From the NCBI RefSeq assembly GCF_042682565.1, contig NZ_JBHUIC010000003.1: 64,000 nt of DNA; one strand, 5' to 3'. A program made the translations under genes and the position numbers. Position 1 is the stretch's first letter; each line of letters begins with the position of its first letter. Below, piece after piece: positions 44,290 through 53,834 of this stretch. Origin of the DNA: Pistricoccus aurantiacus. GTDB taxonomy: Bacteria; Pseudomonadota; Gammaproteobacteria; Pseudomonadales; Halomonadaceae. The notes under the pieces are model-generated. The model was not told the DNA's origin. It was given only the letters and a program-made list of their open reading frames with translations, and made no database searches.

Positions 44290-44988
44290 ATGGCAAGCGC
44301 GATCGACTCTTCCGTCCTCAGCGGCATCAACGCCGGGCTACCCAGCCAGCAGGCGTCTCGCGCCAATCAGGGCGTCGGTGATCTGGGGGACAGCTTCATG
44401 ACCCTGCTGGTCACTCAGCTGCAGAACCAGGACCCGCTCAACCCGATGCAGAACGCGGAGATGACCTCCCAGCTGGCGCAGATCAATACGGTCAGTGGTA
44501 TCGAGGATTTGAACGCCACTCTGGAAGGCATCAATTCCCAGATCGACGCGGGTCAGGCGCTGCAGGCCGCAGGCCTGGTCGGCCAGGGGGTGCTGGTGCC
44601 GGGAGATCGGTTGCTGGCCAGCGTGACGGAAGGCGGTGATGCGGTTACCACGCCCTTCGGCGTCGAGCTGGATCAGCCCGCGGACAGCCTGCGGGTGACC
44701 ATCAGCGATGGTGCCGGTCAGGTGGTCAGCCAATATCAGACCGACCCGGTGAAGGCCGGGGTTTCGTCCTTCCAGTGGGACGGTCAACTGGCCAGCGGTG
44801 AAACCGCAAGCCAAGGCGCCTATCGAGTCAAGGTCGAAGCCCTGGTGGATGACAAGGTCGTACCCAGCCAGACCCTCAACTATGCCCGGGTCGGGGGCGT
44901 GATCCCGCAGGAGCAGGGCGGGGCGCTGCTGGACCTGGGGGCGGTCTACGGCCAGGTTGGCCTGGGCGCCATCAAGCAGATTCTGTAA
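44290..44988 (+). CDS. flgD: flagellar hook capping protein FlgD
   Basis: 232 residues from ATG 44290, two bases after the flgC stop. FlgD caps the growing hook and directs FlgE polymerisation. N-terminal signature: DSFMTLLVTQLQNQDPLNPM. The middle holds the FlgD Ig-like domain (GVSSFQWDGQLASGETASQG) and the end has the tudor-like part (DLGAVYGQVGLGAIKQIL). Length is typical. Confidence 0.96.
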   Translation: MASAIDSSVLSGINAGLPSQQASRANQGVGDLGDSFMTLLVTQLQNQDPLNPMQNAEMTSQLAQINTVSGIEDLNATLEGINSQIDAGQALQAAGLVGQGVLVPGDRLLASVTEGGDAVTTPFGVELDQPADSLRVTISDGAGQVVSQYQTDPVKAGVSSFQWDGQLASGETASQGAYRVKVEALVDDKVVPSQTLNYARVGGVIPQEQGGALLDLGAVYGQVGLGAIKQIL

Positions 44989-45012
44989 CCAACGACACGC
45001 AGAGGATTCAAC

Positions 45013-46308
45013 ATGAGTTTTTCACAAGCCCTGAGCGGGCTCAACGCTGCCCGTGATCAACTGGGCGTGCTGGGCAACAACATCGCCAACTCCCAGACCA
45101 CCGGCTTCAAGTCCTCCGGCGTCCAGTTCGCGGACGTCTACGCCAATTCCAAGGTGGGGCTCGGAGTGCAGGTATCCGGCATTCTGCAGGACTTCAGCGG
45201 CGGTAATCTGGAGTCCACCGGGCGGGACATGGACCTCGCCATCAGCGGCGACGGCTTCTTCCGCTTCCAGCAGGCCGGCGAGGTGGTCTATTCCCGCAAC
45301 GGCCAGCTGACCATGACCCCGGACGGCAGGCTGGTCAACGCCCAAGGCGCCAACATCATGGGCTACGGGCTGAAGGATCCGGCGAACGCCTTCTCCGGCG
45401 TCGCCACCGGCGGCCAGCCCACGGCGATCCAGGTGCCCGCGGACGACATGGCGGCTTCCGCCACGACTCGGGTGGACTCGGTCTACAACCTAGATGCCAG
45501 CATCGACCAAACAGACCCTAATTTGTTGAAAAAAACTACGTTGGGTACAGGCTTGGCCGCGCCCAATGAGGCCATAGACATCAATTATCATTACTCCAAT
45601 AGCTTTATCGCCTACGACTCCTTGGGTAATGCTCATAACGTCAATACCTATTACGAGAAGACCCAGGACAATGAGTGGAAGGTACGAACGTCCATCGATG
45701 GCAAGGTTAATGTCGATGCTGGTGCACCAACGGAAGATTCGAACGTTTTCACGCTGAATTTCGATGAAAACGGCCAGCTAGAGCGCACCAATGGCGATAT
45801 AACCGGAGTAAACGGTAGCGATAAGTTCACGCTAAGTCTGCCGGTGGATAACGGCGCCGCGGAGCCGCTGAGCGTGGACTTCGTGCTCGCCGGCACCACC
45901 CAGTTCGCCAATCAATCCGCCGCCAAGTCCCTGACCCAGAACGGTTATACTTCCGGCGCCCTGGTGGGGGTGACCATCGAGGACGACGGCTCGGTGATGC
46001 GACATTTTTCCAACGAGCAGTCCCGGGCGGCGGGGCAGATCGTGCTGGCCAACTTTCGCAACGCAGAGGGCTTGAAGCCGGAGGGCGACAACGCCTGGTC
46101 CGCGACCAATGCCTCCGGTCAGGAACTGGTGGGGGTTGCCGGTACCGGACTGCTGGGCACCATCGAAGGCAAGACCCTGGAAACCTCCAACGTGGACATG
46201 GCGGATGAACTGGTCAGCATGATCGTCGCCCAGCGGGCCTACCAGGCCAACTCCCAGACCATCAAGACCCAAGACGAAATCCTGCAGACCGCCATCAACC
46301 TGCGCTAA
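45013..46308 (+). CDS. flgE: flagellar hook protein FlgE
   Basis: 431 residues with AGAGGATTCAAC before ATG 45013. FlgE polymerises into the hook. The N-terminal motif (LGVLGNNIANSQTTGFKSSG) and C-terminal motif (TSNVDMADELVSMIVAQRAY) form the D0 coiled coils. Residues about 160-276 (bases 45490-45840) are visibly richer in A and T, with codons unlike the flanks (for example a run of Lys-Lys-Thr-Thr). They correspond to the outward-facing domain, suggesting diversification or exchange of the exposed part. Confidence 0.96.
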   Translation: MSFSQALSGLNAARDQLGVLGNNIANSQTTGFKSSGVQFADVYANSKVGLGVQVSGILQDFSGGNLESTGRDMDLAISGDGFFRFQQAGEVVYSRNGQLTMTPDGRLVNAQGANIMGYGLKDPANAFSGVATGGQPTAIQVPADDMAASATTRVDSVYNLDASIDQTDPNLLKKTTLGTGLAAPNEAIDINYHYSNSFIAYDSLGNAHNVNTYYEKTQDNEWKVRTSIDGKVNVDAGAPTEDSNVFTLNFDENGQLERTNGDITGVNGSDKFTLSLPVDNGAAEPLSVDFVLAGTTQFANQSAAKSLTQNGYTSGALVGVTIEDDGSVMRHFSNEQSRAAGQIVLANFRNAEGLKPEGDNAWSATNASGQELVGVAGTGLLGTIEGKTLETSNVDMADELVSMIVAQRAYQANSQTIKTQDEILQTAINLR

Positions 46309-46321
46309 GGCAAGCTGACCC

Positions 46322-47062
46322 ATGGACCATATTCTCTACACCGCCATGAGCGGCGCTCGCCAGAGCCTGGATCGCCAGGGGGTGGTGAGCAACAACCTGG
46401 CCAACGCCTCCACCAGCGGTTTTCGCGCCCAGCTGCACGCGTCCCGGGCGGTGCCGGTGCAGGGCGCCGGGGAACTGCCCACGCGAATCTCCGCCGCGGA
46501 GACCACCCCGGGGGCGGATTTCACCCCCGGCCCGGTCAACGCCACCGGACGGGATCTGGACGTGGCCATGGGCAAGGATGCCTGGCTGGCGGTGCAGTCG
46601 CCGAATGGGGATGAAGCCTATACCCGGCGCGGCGATCTGCAGGTCGATGGGGACGGCCTGGTCAACGTGGCCGGTCATCCGGTGATGGGGGACGGCGGGC
46701 CGCTGATCGTGCCCTTGGGCGCCAAGCTTTCCCTGGGCGCGGACGGCACCGTCAGCGCCATCAGCCCGGGACAGGATGCGGAGAATCTGGTGGCGGTGGG
46801 GCGGCTCAAGCTGGTCAACGGCGCCGAGGCGGAGCTGTTCCGGGGCGAGGACGGTCTGTTTCGCGCCCAGGGCGGCAACCTTCAGGCGGATGAGGCGATG
46901 ACCGTCACCAGCGGCGCCCTGGAAGGCAGCAACGTCAGCGCCATCGAATCCATGGTGGCGATGATCGATTCCGCCAGGCGCTATGAAATGCAGATGAAGG
47001 TGATTTCCAGCGCCGACGAGAACGCCCAGCGGGCCAATCAGCTGCTGTCACTCCAAGGCTAA
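46322..47062 (+). CDS. flgF: flagellar basal body rod protein FlgF
   Basis: 246 residues. It starts MDHILYTAMSGARQSLDRQG, then VVSNNLANASTSGFRAQLHA, the FlgF form of the rod motif. The C-terminus (GSNVSAIESMVAMIDSARRY) and the ending NQLLSLQG are typical. Forms the proximal rod next to FlgG. Only 13 bases separate it from flgE. Confidence 0.96.
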   Translation: MDHILYTAMSGARQSLDRQGVVSNNLANASTSGFRAQLHASRAVPVQGAGELPTRISAAETTPGADFTPGPVNATGRDLDVAMGKDAWLAVQSPNGDEAYTRRGDLQVDGDGLVNVAGHPVMGDGGPLIVPLGAKLSLGADGTVSAISPGQDAENLVAVGRLKLVNGAEAELFRGEDGLFRAQGGNLQADEAMTVTSGALEGSNVSAIESMVAMIDSARRYEMQMKVISSADENAQRANQLLSLQG

Positions 47063-47083
47063 TTCACGAGAAGGATACCCTTT

Positions 47084-47866
47084 ATGATTCGTTCCCTATG
47101 GACCGCCAAGACCGGCCTCGAGGCGCAGCAGGTCAAGATGGATGTCATTTCCAACAACCTGGCCAACGTCAACACCACCGGCTTCAAGAAGACCCGGGCG
47201 GTGTTCGAGGATCTGCTGTATCAGAACCTGCGCCAGCCCGGCGCCCAGAACGATGTGCAGAACAACCTGCCTTCCGGCATGCAGGTGGGTTCCGGGGTGC
47301 GCCCGGTGGCCACGGAGCGCCTGCACAGCCAGGGCAGCCTGGAAAATACCGAGAACTCCCGGGACCTGGCGATCAACGGCGAAGGCTTCTTCCAGGTGCA
47401 GATGCCGGATGGCACCACCGCCTTCACCCGGGACGGCAGCTTCCAGCTTGACCAGAACGGCCAGATGGTGACCTCCAGCGGTTATCCGGTGCAGCCGGTG
47501 ATCATCATCCCGCAGAACGCGCTTTCCGTGAGCATCGGCAAGGACGGCGTGGTATCGGTGACTCAGCCGGGCATTCGCGAGTCGAATCAGGTCGGCCAGT
47601 TGACGCTTTCCAGCTTCGTCAATCCCGCGGGCCTCGAGAGCGTCGGCGAGAACCTCTACATGGAAACCACCGCCTCCGGACCGCGCAACGAGGGCATGCC
47701 CGGCATCAACGGCCTGGGGCGGCTCTATCAGGGCTATGTGGAAACCTCCAACGTCAACGTGGTGGAGGAAATGGTCAACATGATCCAGACCCAGCGCGCC
47801 TACGAGATCAACAGCAAGGCGGTGCAGACTTCCGACGAGATGCTGGCCCGTCTGGCTCAGCTGTAA
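47084..47866 (+). CDS. flgG: flagellar distal rod protein FlgG
   Basis: 260 residues: MIRSLWTAKTGLEAQQVKMD, then VISNNLANVNTTGFKKTRAV, the FlgG signature. The distal-rod-specific segment follows (GMQVGSGVRPVATERLHSQG). The C-terminus is TSNVNVVEEMVNMIQTQRAY. Exactly the usual length. FlgG builds the distal rod that the P and L rings encircle. Confidence 0.97.
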   Translation: MIRSLWTAKTGLEAQQVKMDVISNNLANVNTTGFKKTRAVFEDLLYQNLRQPGAQNDVQNNLPSGMQVGSGVRPVATERLHSQGSLENTENSRDLAINGEGFFQVQMPDGTTAFTRDGSFQLDQNGQMVTSSGYPVQPVIIIPQNALSVSIGKDGVVSVTQPGIRESNQVGQLTLSSFVNPAGLESVGENLYMETTASGPRNEGMPGINGLGRLYQGYVETSNVNVVEEMVNMIQTQRAYEINSKAVQTSDEMLARLAQL

Positions 47867-47915
47867 GGTTTGATCCGATCTAACACAGATAGCCGCTCGG
47901 CGGCGAGGAAATTCC

Positions 47916-48605
47916 ATGAAGCGAAGGATAGGTGATCTGACCAAGGGCCTGCTGGTACTGATCGCGCTGGCCTGGCTCGGCGGCTGCGCCCAGGTGCCTC
48001 GCGCCTCGGTAGTCGGCGACCAGGAACAGATCGAGATTCCCGTCGCGCCGCCTGCGCCGGCCAACGGCTCGATCTTCCAGGCACAGGCGGGCTACGCCTA
48101 TCAGCCGCTGTTCGAGGACCGCCGCCCGCGCACCGTGGGAGATATCCTGACCATCACCCTGGATGAGAAGGTCAGCGCCAGCAAGAACTCCCGCAGCAAC
48201 GCGGATCGCAACGGCTCCACGGGCCTCAGTTTCAACCAGGTGCCCGAAGGGCTGGAGGAACTGCTGGGCTACAACGCCGATGTGGAAGGCAAGAGCGATT
48301 TCGTCGGCGGCGGCGGCGCCCAGGCCAACAACTCCTTTACCGGCACCCTGACGGTGACGGTGCTTGAGGTGCTGCCCAACGGCAACCTGCGGGTGCGCGG
48401 CGAGAAGCAGATCGCCATCAATCAGGGCGCCGAGTTCATCCGCTTCTCCGGGGTCGTCAATCCGCGCACCATCACCGGCACCAATACCGTGCCTTCCACT
48501 CAGGTGGCGGATGCGCGCATCGAATACGTGGGCAACGGCTATATCAACGAAGCGCAGCACATGGGCTGGCTGCAGCGTTTCTTCCTCAATGTCTCGCCGT
48601 TCTGA
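47916..48605 (+). CDS. flgH: flagellar L-ring lipoprotein FlgH
   Basis: 229 residues. A lipoprotein signal peptide ends in the lipobox LGGC with Cys24 (MKRRIGDLTKGLLVLIALAW precedes it). The mature protein has SIFQAQAGYAYQPLFEDRRP, then RTVGDILTITLDEKVSASKN, and ends HMGWLQRFFLNVSPF, the FlgH signature. It forms the outer membrane bushing around the rod. Confidence 0.97.
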   Translation: MKRRIGDLTKGLLVLIALAWLGGCAQVPRASVVGDQEQIEIPVAPPAPANGSIFQAQAGYAYQPLFEDRRPRTVGDILTITLDEKVSASKNSRSNADRNGSTGLSFNQVPEGLEELLGYNADVEGKSDFVGGGGAQANNSFTGTLTVTVLEVLPNGNLRVRGEKQIAINQGAEFIRFSGVVNPRTITGTNTVPSTQVADARIEYVGNGYINEAQHMGWLQRFFLNVSPF

Positions 48606-48612
48606 GGCCTTT

Positions 48613-49737
48613 ATGTCGACTATTCTTCCAGGCGTTCGAGCGCATTTTCTCGTCGGGCTGTTCCTTCTATTGATCGGCTTGTCCAGTGCGGCCCAGGCCG
48701 CGACCCTGCGCGAACTGGCGGACTTCCACGGCGTTCGCGACAACGCCCTGGTGGGCTACGGCCTGGTGGTGGGCCTGGACGGCAGCGGCGACCAGACCAT
48801 GCAGGCGCCCTTCACCGGCCAGAGCCTGACCAACATGCTGTCCCAGCTGGGTATCAGCGTGCCCCCGGGCACCAACATGCAGCTCAAGAACGTGGCGGCG
48901 GTCATCGTGACCGCCAGCCTGCCGCCGTTTTCCCGCCAGGGACAGGAGCTGGACGTGGTGGTGTCCTCCGTGGGCAACGCTCGCAGCCTGCGCGGCGGCA
49001 CCCTGCTGATGACCCCGCTCAAGGGGGCGGACGGCGCCACCTATGCCCTGGCTCAGGGCAATCTGCTGATCGGCGGCGCCGGCGCCGAGGCCGGAGGCAG
49101 CAGCGTGCAGATCAACCAGCAGGCTAGCGGACGCATTCCCGGCGGCGCCACGGTGGAGCGAGCCGTGCCGCTGAATCTGGGTGATGACAACGGCTTTCTG
49201 GAGCTGCAGCTCAAGCAGGCGGATTTTGGTACCGCGGACCGGGTGGTCAGCGCGATCAATCTGGAATTCGGCCGCTCCGTGGCGGAAGCGGTGGACGGTC
49301 GAACGATTCGCCTGCTGGGGCCGCGCACTGACAACGCCCGAGTGCGCTTCATGGCGCGGGTGGAGAACGTCAACGTCACCCGGACACAGGCGCCGGCCAA
49401 GGTCATCATCAACGCCCGCACCGGCTCCGTGGTGCTCAATAGTCGGGTCACGCTTGGCCAGGCGGCGGTGGCTCACGGCAATCTCTCCATCATCATCGAC
49501 ACGGATTACGGCGTCAGCCAGCCCGCCCCCTTCGGCCAGGGCGAAACCGTGGTGGTGCCGAATACGGACATCGGCATCAACCAGCAGGAGGCCTCTCTGC
49601 AGATGGTGGAAGGGGCGGATCTCGGCGAGGTGGTGGATGCCCTCAATGCCTTGGGCGCCACGCCTCAGGATCTGATGGTGATTCTCGAGGCCTTGAAGGC
49701 CGCCGGGGCCCTGCACGCGGAACTGGAGATCATTTGA
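48613..49737 (+). CDS. flgI: flagellar P-ring protein FlgI
   Basis: 374 residues from ATG 48613, seven bases after flgH; the frame is open upstream inside flgH, but this start gives a signal peptide (FLVGLFLLLIGLSSAAQA). Mature protein signatures: RDNALVGYGLVVGLDGSGDQ, FTGQSLTNMLSQLGISVPPG, and the C-terminal TPQDLMVILEALKAAGALHA. It forms the periplasmic ring in the peptidoglycan layer, with FlgA as chaperone. Confidence 0.97.
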   Translation: MSTILPGVRAHFLVGLFLLLIGLSSAAQAATLRELADFHGVRDNALVGYGLVVGLDGSGDQTMQAPFTGQSLTNMLSQLGISVPPGTNMQLKNVAAVIVTASLPPFSRQGQELDVVVSSVGNARSLRGGTLLMTPLKGADGATYALAQGNLLIGGAGAEAGGSSVQINQQASGRIPGGATVERAVPLNLGDDNGFLELQLKQADFGTADRVVSAINLEFGRSVAEAVDGRTIRLLGPRTDNARVRFMARVENVNVTRTQAPAKVIINARTGSVVLNSRVTLGQAAVAHGNLSIIIDTDYGVSQPAPFGQGETVVVPNTDIGINQQEASLQMVEGADLGEVVDALNALGATPQDLMVILEALKAAGALHAELEII

Positions 49738-50774
49738 TGAGTGCCATGTCAGCCAATCAGGGGATGAATCTCGGGGCGAGTCAAAGCCAGTTCGCCTTGG
49801 ACATGCAGGGGCTGTCGCGCATCAAGCACAGCGCGCGACAGGATCCTGAAGGCGGCAAGCAGGCCGCCGCCCGGCAGTTCGAGGCCCTGTTCCTGCAGAT
49901 GATGATGAAGAGCATGCGCGAGGCGGTGCCCAACAGCGGCCTGATGGATAACAAGCAGACCCAGATGTTCACCTCCATGCTGGATCAGCAGTGGGCCCAG
50001 GAGCTTTCCGGCCGCGGTATCGGCCTGGCGGATACGCTGCTCAAGCAGTTGGGTGGCGGCGCGAAAGCCGCACCGTCAACGGAAGACGATAGCCTGATCG
50101 CCGGCATTCCTCGTGGCACACCGCAACTGCTCAGTCATGCTTCCGAGAGCCATGCTTCTCGACCCCATGCGGAGAAGGGCGACGGCCAGAGCCTTGGCGA
50201 CACCTCGCAAGACTTCTATGCCGCTCTCGAGCTCGAGCGGGCTGGCGCGGCGAGTATCAACGAATCCGTTGAATCCAAGCGTTCCACGCCGTCTCACGTG
50301 CAGGATTTCATCGCCAGGCTGTCCGAGCCCGCCCAGCGAGCCAGTGAAAGAAGCGGTGTCCCGGCGGAGCTGATTCTTGCCCAGGCGGCGCTGGAAACCG
50401 GCTGGGGCAGCCGCGGCATTCCCACCCGCGACGGCGGGGAAAGCCATAATCTGTTCGGCATCAAGGCGGGCAGCCGTTGGCAGGGGGACACCACGGATAT
50501 CGTTACCCACGAGGTCATCGGCGGCCAGCGCCAGAAAATGGTGGATCGCTTCCGGGTCTACGATTCCTTCGAGGACGCCTTCACGGACTACGCCAACCTG
50601 ATCGGCAACAATGCCCGCTATCAGGGTGTGGTCGAGGCGCCCAATGCCCAGGACGCCGCCCGGGCGCTGCAACGCGGCGGCTACGCCACGGACCCGGCCT
50701 ACGCGGACAAGCTGATCGCGGTGATGCGAACCCTGGGGCCGCTGGAGCAAACGAGCCTGCTCGCCAGCCGCTGA
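49737..50774 (+). CDS. flgJ: flagellar rod cap and muramidase FlgJ
   Basis: 345 residues; ATG 49737 overlaps the flgI stop by one base (TGATG). The N-terminal rod-binding domain (AARQFEALFLQMMMKSMREA, near 40-60) promotes rod assembly. A Ser-rich linker leads to a C-terminal glucosaminidase domain (VPAELILAQAALETGWGSRG, near 205-225, and SHNLFGIKAGSRWQGDTTDI) that opens peptidoglycan for the rod. The dual architecture matches beta/gammaproteobacterial FlgJ. Confidence 0.96.
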   Translation: MSAMSANQGMNLGASQSQFALDMQGLSRIKHSARQDPEGGKQAAARQFEALFLQMMMKSMREAVPNSGLMDNKQTQMFTSMLDQQWAQELSGRGIGLADTLLKQLGGGAKAAPSTEDDSLIAGIPRGTPQLLSHASESHASRPHAEKGDGQSLGDTSQDFYAALELERAGAASINESVESKRSTPSHVQDFIARLSEPAQRASERSGVPAELILAQAALETGWGSRGIPTRDGGESHNLFGIKAGSRWQGDTTDIVTHEVIGGQRQKMVDRFRVYDSFEDAFTDYANLIGNNARYQGVVEAPNAQDAARALQRGGYATDPAYADKLIAVMRTLGPLEQTSLLASR

Positions 50775-50781
50775 TCCTGTC

Positions 50782-50808
50782 TCAAGTCTTTTCAACTTGC
50801 GCCGATAA
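50782..50808 (+). promoter_or_regulatory. sigma-28 (FliA) promoter of flgKL
   Basis: TCAAGTCT (50782-50789), an 11-base spacer and GCCGATAA (50801-50808). The -10 element is a perfect sigma-28 match and the -35 keeps the AAGT core. It lies 30 bases before flgK, so the late genes flgKL can be expressed after FlgM export, in addition to readthrough from flgB. Confidence 0.9.
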
Positions 50809-50838
50809 CTTCCGTATCCGTTTCAGGGAACGACAATC

Positions 50839-52500
50839 ATGAGTCTCTTTTCCATTGGTCTGAGTGGCATGCACGCGGCGCAGAACGCGCTGCTGACCAC
50901 CGGCAACAATATCAACAACGCCTTCACCCCCGGCTACAACCGAGAGATCACCCAGCTGGCGGAGCAGGACGGCAGGCGGGGCGTGACGGTGGCCAACGTG
51001 GAGCGTCAGTTCGACCGCTATGTGACCGCGCAGCTCAACGACGCCACCAGTGCCTCCACCGCTCTGCGGACCTACGACAATCAGATCAGTCAGATCGACG
51101 ACCTGCTGGCGGATCGCGAGGCCGGGTTGGCGCCGCTGATGCAGAATTTCTTCTCCTCCCTGGAGGATCTCGCCAGCGCCCCCTCGGACCCGGCGGCTCG
51201 TCAGGGGGTCATCGGCAACGCGGATACCCTGAGCACTCAGTTTCGCTCCTTCGATGCCTATCTCGAGGACATGCAGCGAGGGGTCAACAACCAGATCAAG
51301 GACGAGGTCGTCCAGATCAACAACCAGACCCGGCAGCTTGCCCAGCTCAACCGGGAAATCGGCCTTGCCCGGGCACGCAGCGGCGAGGCCCCCAACAGCC
51401 TGCTCAATCAGCGGGATCAGATGGTGGCGCAGCTCAGTGAACGCCTGGACGTCAAGCTCAGCGTGCAGGACGGCAAGTCCTATAATCTGACGCTATCCAG
51501 CGGCCAGCCCCTGGTAACCGGCGCCCACGCCTTTGGCCTGGAAGCCATGGCCTCGAGCACCGACCCGGAGCGGATCGTGGTCGGCGTGCGCGACGCCGGG
51601 GGCAACGCCGCGGAACTCGCGCCGGGCACCATCAGCGGCGGCACCCTGGGCGGCCTGACCCGTTTTCGCGGCGAAACTTTGGACGATACCCAGAATCAGC
51701 TCGGCCGGCTGGCGATCTCCCTGGCGCAAGGGTTCAACGAACAGCATCGTGCCGGCGTCGATCTCGATGGCAATCCCGGCGAGGACATGTTCGAGATCGG
51801 TGAGCCTCAGGCCTTTGCCAGCAATCGCAACGGCGGCAGCGCCAAGGTCGATTCCATTGTCATCGATGATTACAAGGAGCTGCGGGCCACTGACTACGAG
51901 ATTCGTATCAATGACAATTCCCCCGCTGATGCGAGCGGCTTTACCCTCCAGCGCAAGGACAACGGCCAGAAACTGGAGGCCGGCAGCGATTTCACCTTCG
52001 ATAGCGCCAATCGCACCCTGAGTTTCGGCGGCGTCGAGCTCAGCTTCGACGGCGGCACCCTGAACCAGGGGGATCGCTTCGAAGTGCAGCCGGTGCGTCA
52101 TGGCGCTGGCGGCATGGAAAACCGGATCAGCGAACTGGACAAGATCGCCGCGGGCATCGCCGAACCGGATGGAGATACCAGCACCGGCGACAACCGCAAC
52201 GCCTTGGCGATGCAGAATCTGCAAAACGCCAAGCTGGTAGGGGGCAACGCCTCGGTCAATCAGGCCTATGGCGGCCTGATCAGCGACGTGGGCAACCGTA
52301 CCAACGTGGTCAAGGTCAACCTCGACGCCAGGCAGGGGCTCACCGAGCAGTTGTACGCGGTGCAGCAGTCCCAGTCCGGGGTCAACCTCAACGACGAGGC
52401 GGCCAACCTGATGCGCTATCAGCAGTTCTATCAAGCCAACGCCAAGGTCATCGAGATCGGTTCCACCGTGATCGACACCATCCTGGGTCTGCGTAACTGA
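50839..52500 (+). CDS. flgK: hook-filament junction protein FlgK (HAP1)
   Basis: 553 residues from ATG 50839 after CAGGGA. N-terminal signature: GMHAAQNALLTTGNNINNAF followed by TPGYNREITQLAEQDG. C-terminal signature: SGVNLNDEAANLMRYQQFYQ, then ANAKVIEIGSTVIDTILGLR. The variable exposed middle lies near 290-430. FlgK is the first hook-filament adaptor, delivered by FlgN. Confidence 0.97.
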   Translation: MSLFSIGLSGMHAAQNALLTTGNNINNAFTPGYNREITQLAEQDGRRGVTVANVERQFDRYVTAQLNDATSASTALRTYDNQISQIDDLLADREAGLAPLMQNFFSSLEDLASAPSDPAARQGVIGNADTLSTQFRSFDAYLEDMQRGVNNQIKDEVVQINNQTRQLAQLNREIGLARARSGEAPNSLLNQRDQMVAQLSERLDVKLSVQDGKSYNLTLSSGQPLVTGAHAFGLEAMASSTDPERIVVGVRDAGGNAAELAPGTISGGTLGGLTRFRGETLDDTQNQLGRLAISLAQGFNEQHRAGVDLDGNPGEDMFEIGEPQAFASNRNGGSAKVDSIVIDDYKELRATDYEIRINDNSPADASGFTLQRKDNGQKLEAGSDFTFDSANRTLSFGGVELSFDGGTLNQGDRFEVQPVRHGAGGMENRISELDKIAAGIAEPDGDTSTGDNRNALAMQNLQNAKLVGGNASVNQAYGGLISDVGNRTNVVKVNLDARQGLTEQLYAVQQSQSGVNLNDEAANLMRYQQFYQANAKVIEIGSTVIDTILGLRN

Positions 52501-52520
52501 TCTCGAAGGAGTCCAAACCC

Positions 52521-53759
52521 ATGCGTATCAGCACTCAGGTGATGTTCGAGCAGAGCATGACCAGCATGAACCGCCAGCAGAGCGAGTATCTGAAGATCGG
52601 CCAGCAGATCGCCAGCGGCAAGAAGGTGGTCAGACCCTCGGACGATCCCCAGGCCGCTTCCCGGGCGGTGGGAGTCGCCCAGGCCAAGGCCCAGACCCAG
52701 CAGTACGCGGATGCCCGCATCAGCGCCCGCAACGCCCTTTCCCAGGAGGAGAGCGTGCTCAACAGCGTCACCGACGGCATCTCCAGCGCCAAGAACCTGC
52801 TGGTGCAGGCCGCCAGCGACACCCTGAGCGACGCGGACCGCCAGTCCATCGGCAGCGAGCTGCGCGGCATCTACGAATCTCTGCTCGGCCAGGCCAACGT
52901 CACCGACGGCAACGGCCGCTATCTGTTCGGTGGCTACAAGGACGACGCGCCGCCCTTCGCCAAGAACGCCGCCGGTTCGGCGACATACAACGGCAGCGAG
53001 CATAGTCGCGAGCAGCGGGTGGACGCCTCCCGCTTGATGCCGGTTTCCGACAGCGGCAAGACCATCTTCCAGAGCGTCGCCAGCGGCAACGGCCATGTCG
53101 CCACCGCCAGCCGCGCCGACGGCAGCGAAGGCAACCTGACCTTCAAGGGACCGAACCGGCTGGATTCCACTCAGCCCGGCTACGGCGAGAACACCTATAC
53201 GCTGCAATTCACCGGCGCCAACGAATTCCAGGTGGTCACCACCGATGTGAATGGCACGAGCACTACCGGCCCGACCCGCACCTTCGAGGCGGGTCAGTCG
53301 ATCGAGATCGGCGGCAGGGCGATTTCCATTACCCTGGAAGGCAGCGCGGATATCGGCGACAAGATTACCGTTCGCCCGGCGGATCACGACCAGGCCAACA
53401 AGAATCTGTTCCAGACCCTGGAAACCGCCATCAAGGCCCTGGAAACGCCTATCGAAGGCAAGCCCGGGGTGCAGGCGGATTTCCGCAATGCCGTTTCCAC
53501 CTCCATGCGCGAACTCGATAACAGCCTGGACAATGTGCTCACGGTGCGCGCATCCGTAGGCGCTCGCCTCAACGAGCTGGACGTGGTGGATACGGTAGGC
53601 AGCAATCGCATGCTCAACTACGAGCAGACCCTCTCGGATCTGGTGGATCTCGACTACAGCAAGGCAATTTCCGAATACAGCATGAGCCAAGTGGGATTGC
53701 AGGCCTCCCAGAAGGCGTTCATGGGACTGAAGAACATGTCCCTGTTCGACATGTTGTAA
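52521..53759 (+). CDS. flgL: hook-filament junction protein FlgL (HAP3)
   Basis: 412 residues. The flagellin-like N-terminus (MRISTQVMFEQSMTSMNRQQ; IASGKKVVRPSDDPQAASRA) and C-terminus (YSKAISEYSMSQVGLQASQK, ending MSLFDML) are those of FlgL. It is slightly longer than the enterobacterial protein because of an expanded central domain (about 150-300). Last gene before the convergent terminator. Confidence 0.96.
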   Translation: MRISTQVMFEQSMTSMNRQQSEYLKIGQQIASGKKVVRPSDDPQAASRAVGVAQAKAQTQQYADARISARNALSQEESVLNSVTDGISSAKNLLVQAASDTLSDADRQSIGSELRGIYESLLGQANVTDGNGRYLFGGYKDDAPPFAKNAAGSATYNGSEHSREQRVDASRLMPVSDSGKTIFQSVASGNGHVATASRADGSEGNLTFKGPNRLDSTQPGYGENTYTLQFTGANEFQVVTTDVNGTSTTGPTRTFEAGQSIEIGGRAISITLEGSADIGDKITVRPADHDQANKNLFQTLETAIKALETPIEGKPGVQADFRNAVSTSMRELDNSLDNVLTVRASVGARLNELDVVDTVGSNRMLNYEQTLSDLVDLDYSKAISEYSMSQVGLQASQKAFMGLKNMSLFDML

Positions 53760-53800
53760 GGCTGGCGATGTTTATCGATAACAACGACTAGAAAATTTAA

Positions 53801-53834
53801 CGAGGGTTTGGTATTACCGGATCCTCGCTTTTTT
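53801..53834 (+). terminator. intrinsic terminator between flgL and fliR
   Basis: CGAGG (53801-53805) pairs with CCTCG (53823-53827), followed by CTTTTTT. It lies 41 bases after the flgL stop and reaches the fliR stop codon. The stem is short, so efficiency is uncertain; it separates the two convergent flagellar operons. Confidence 0.65.
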
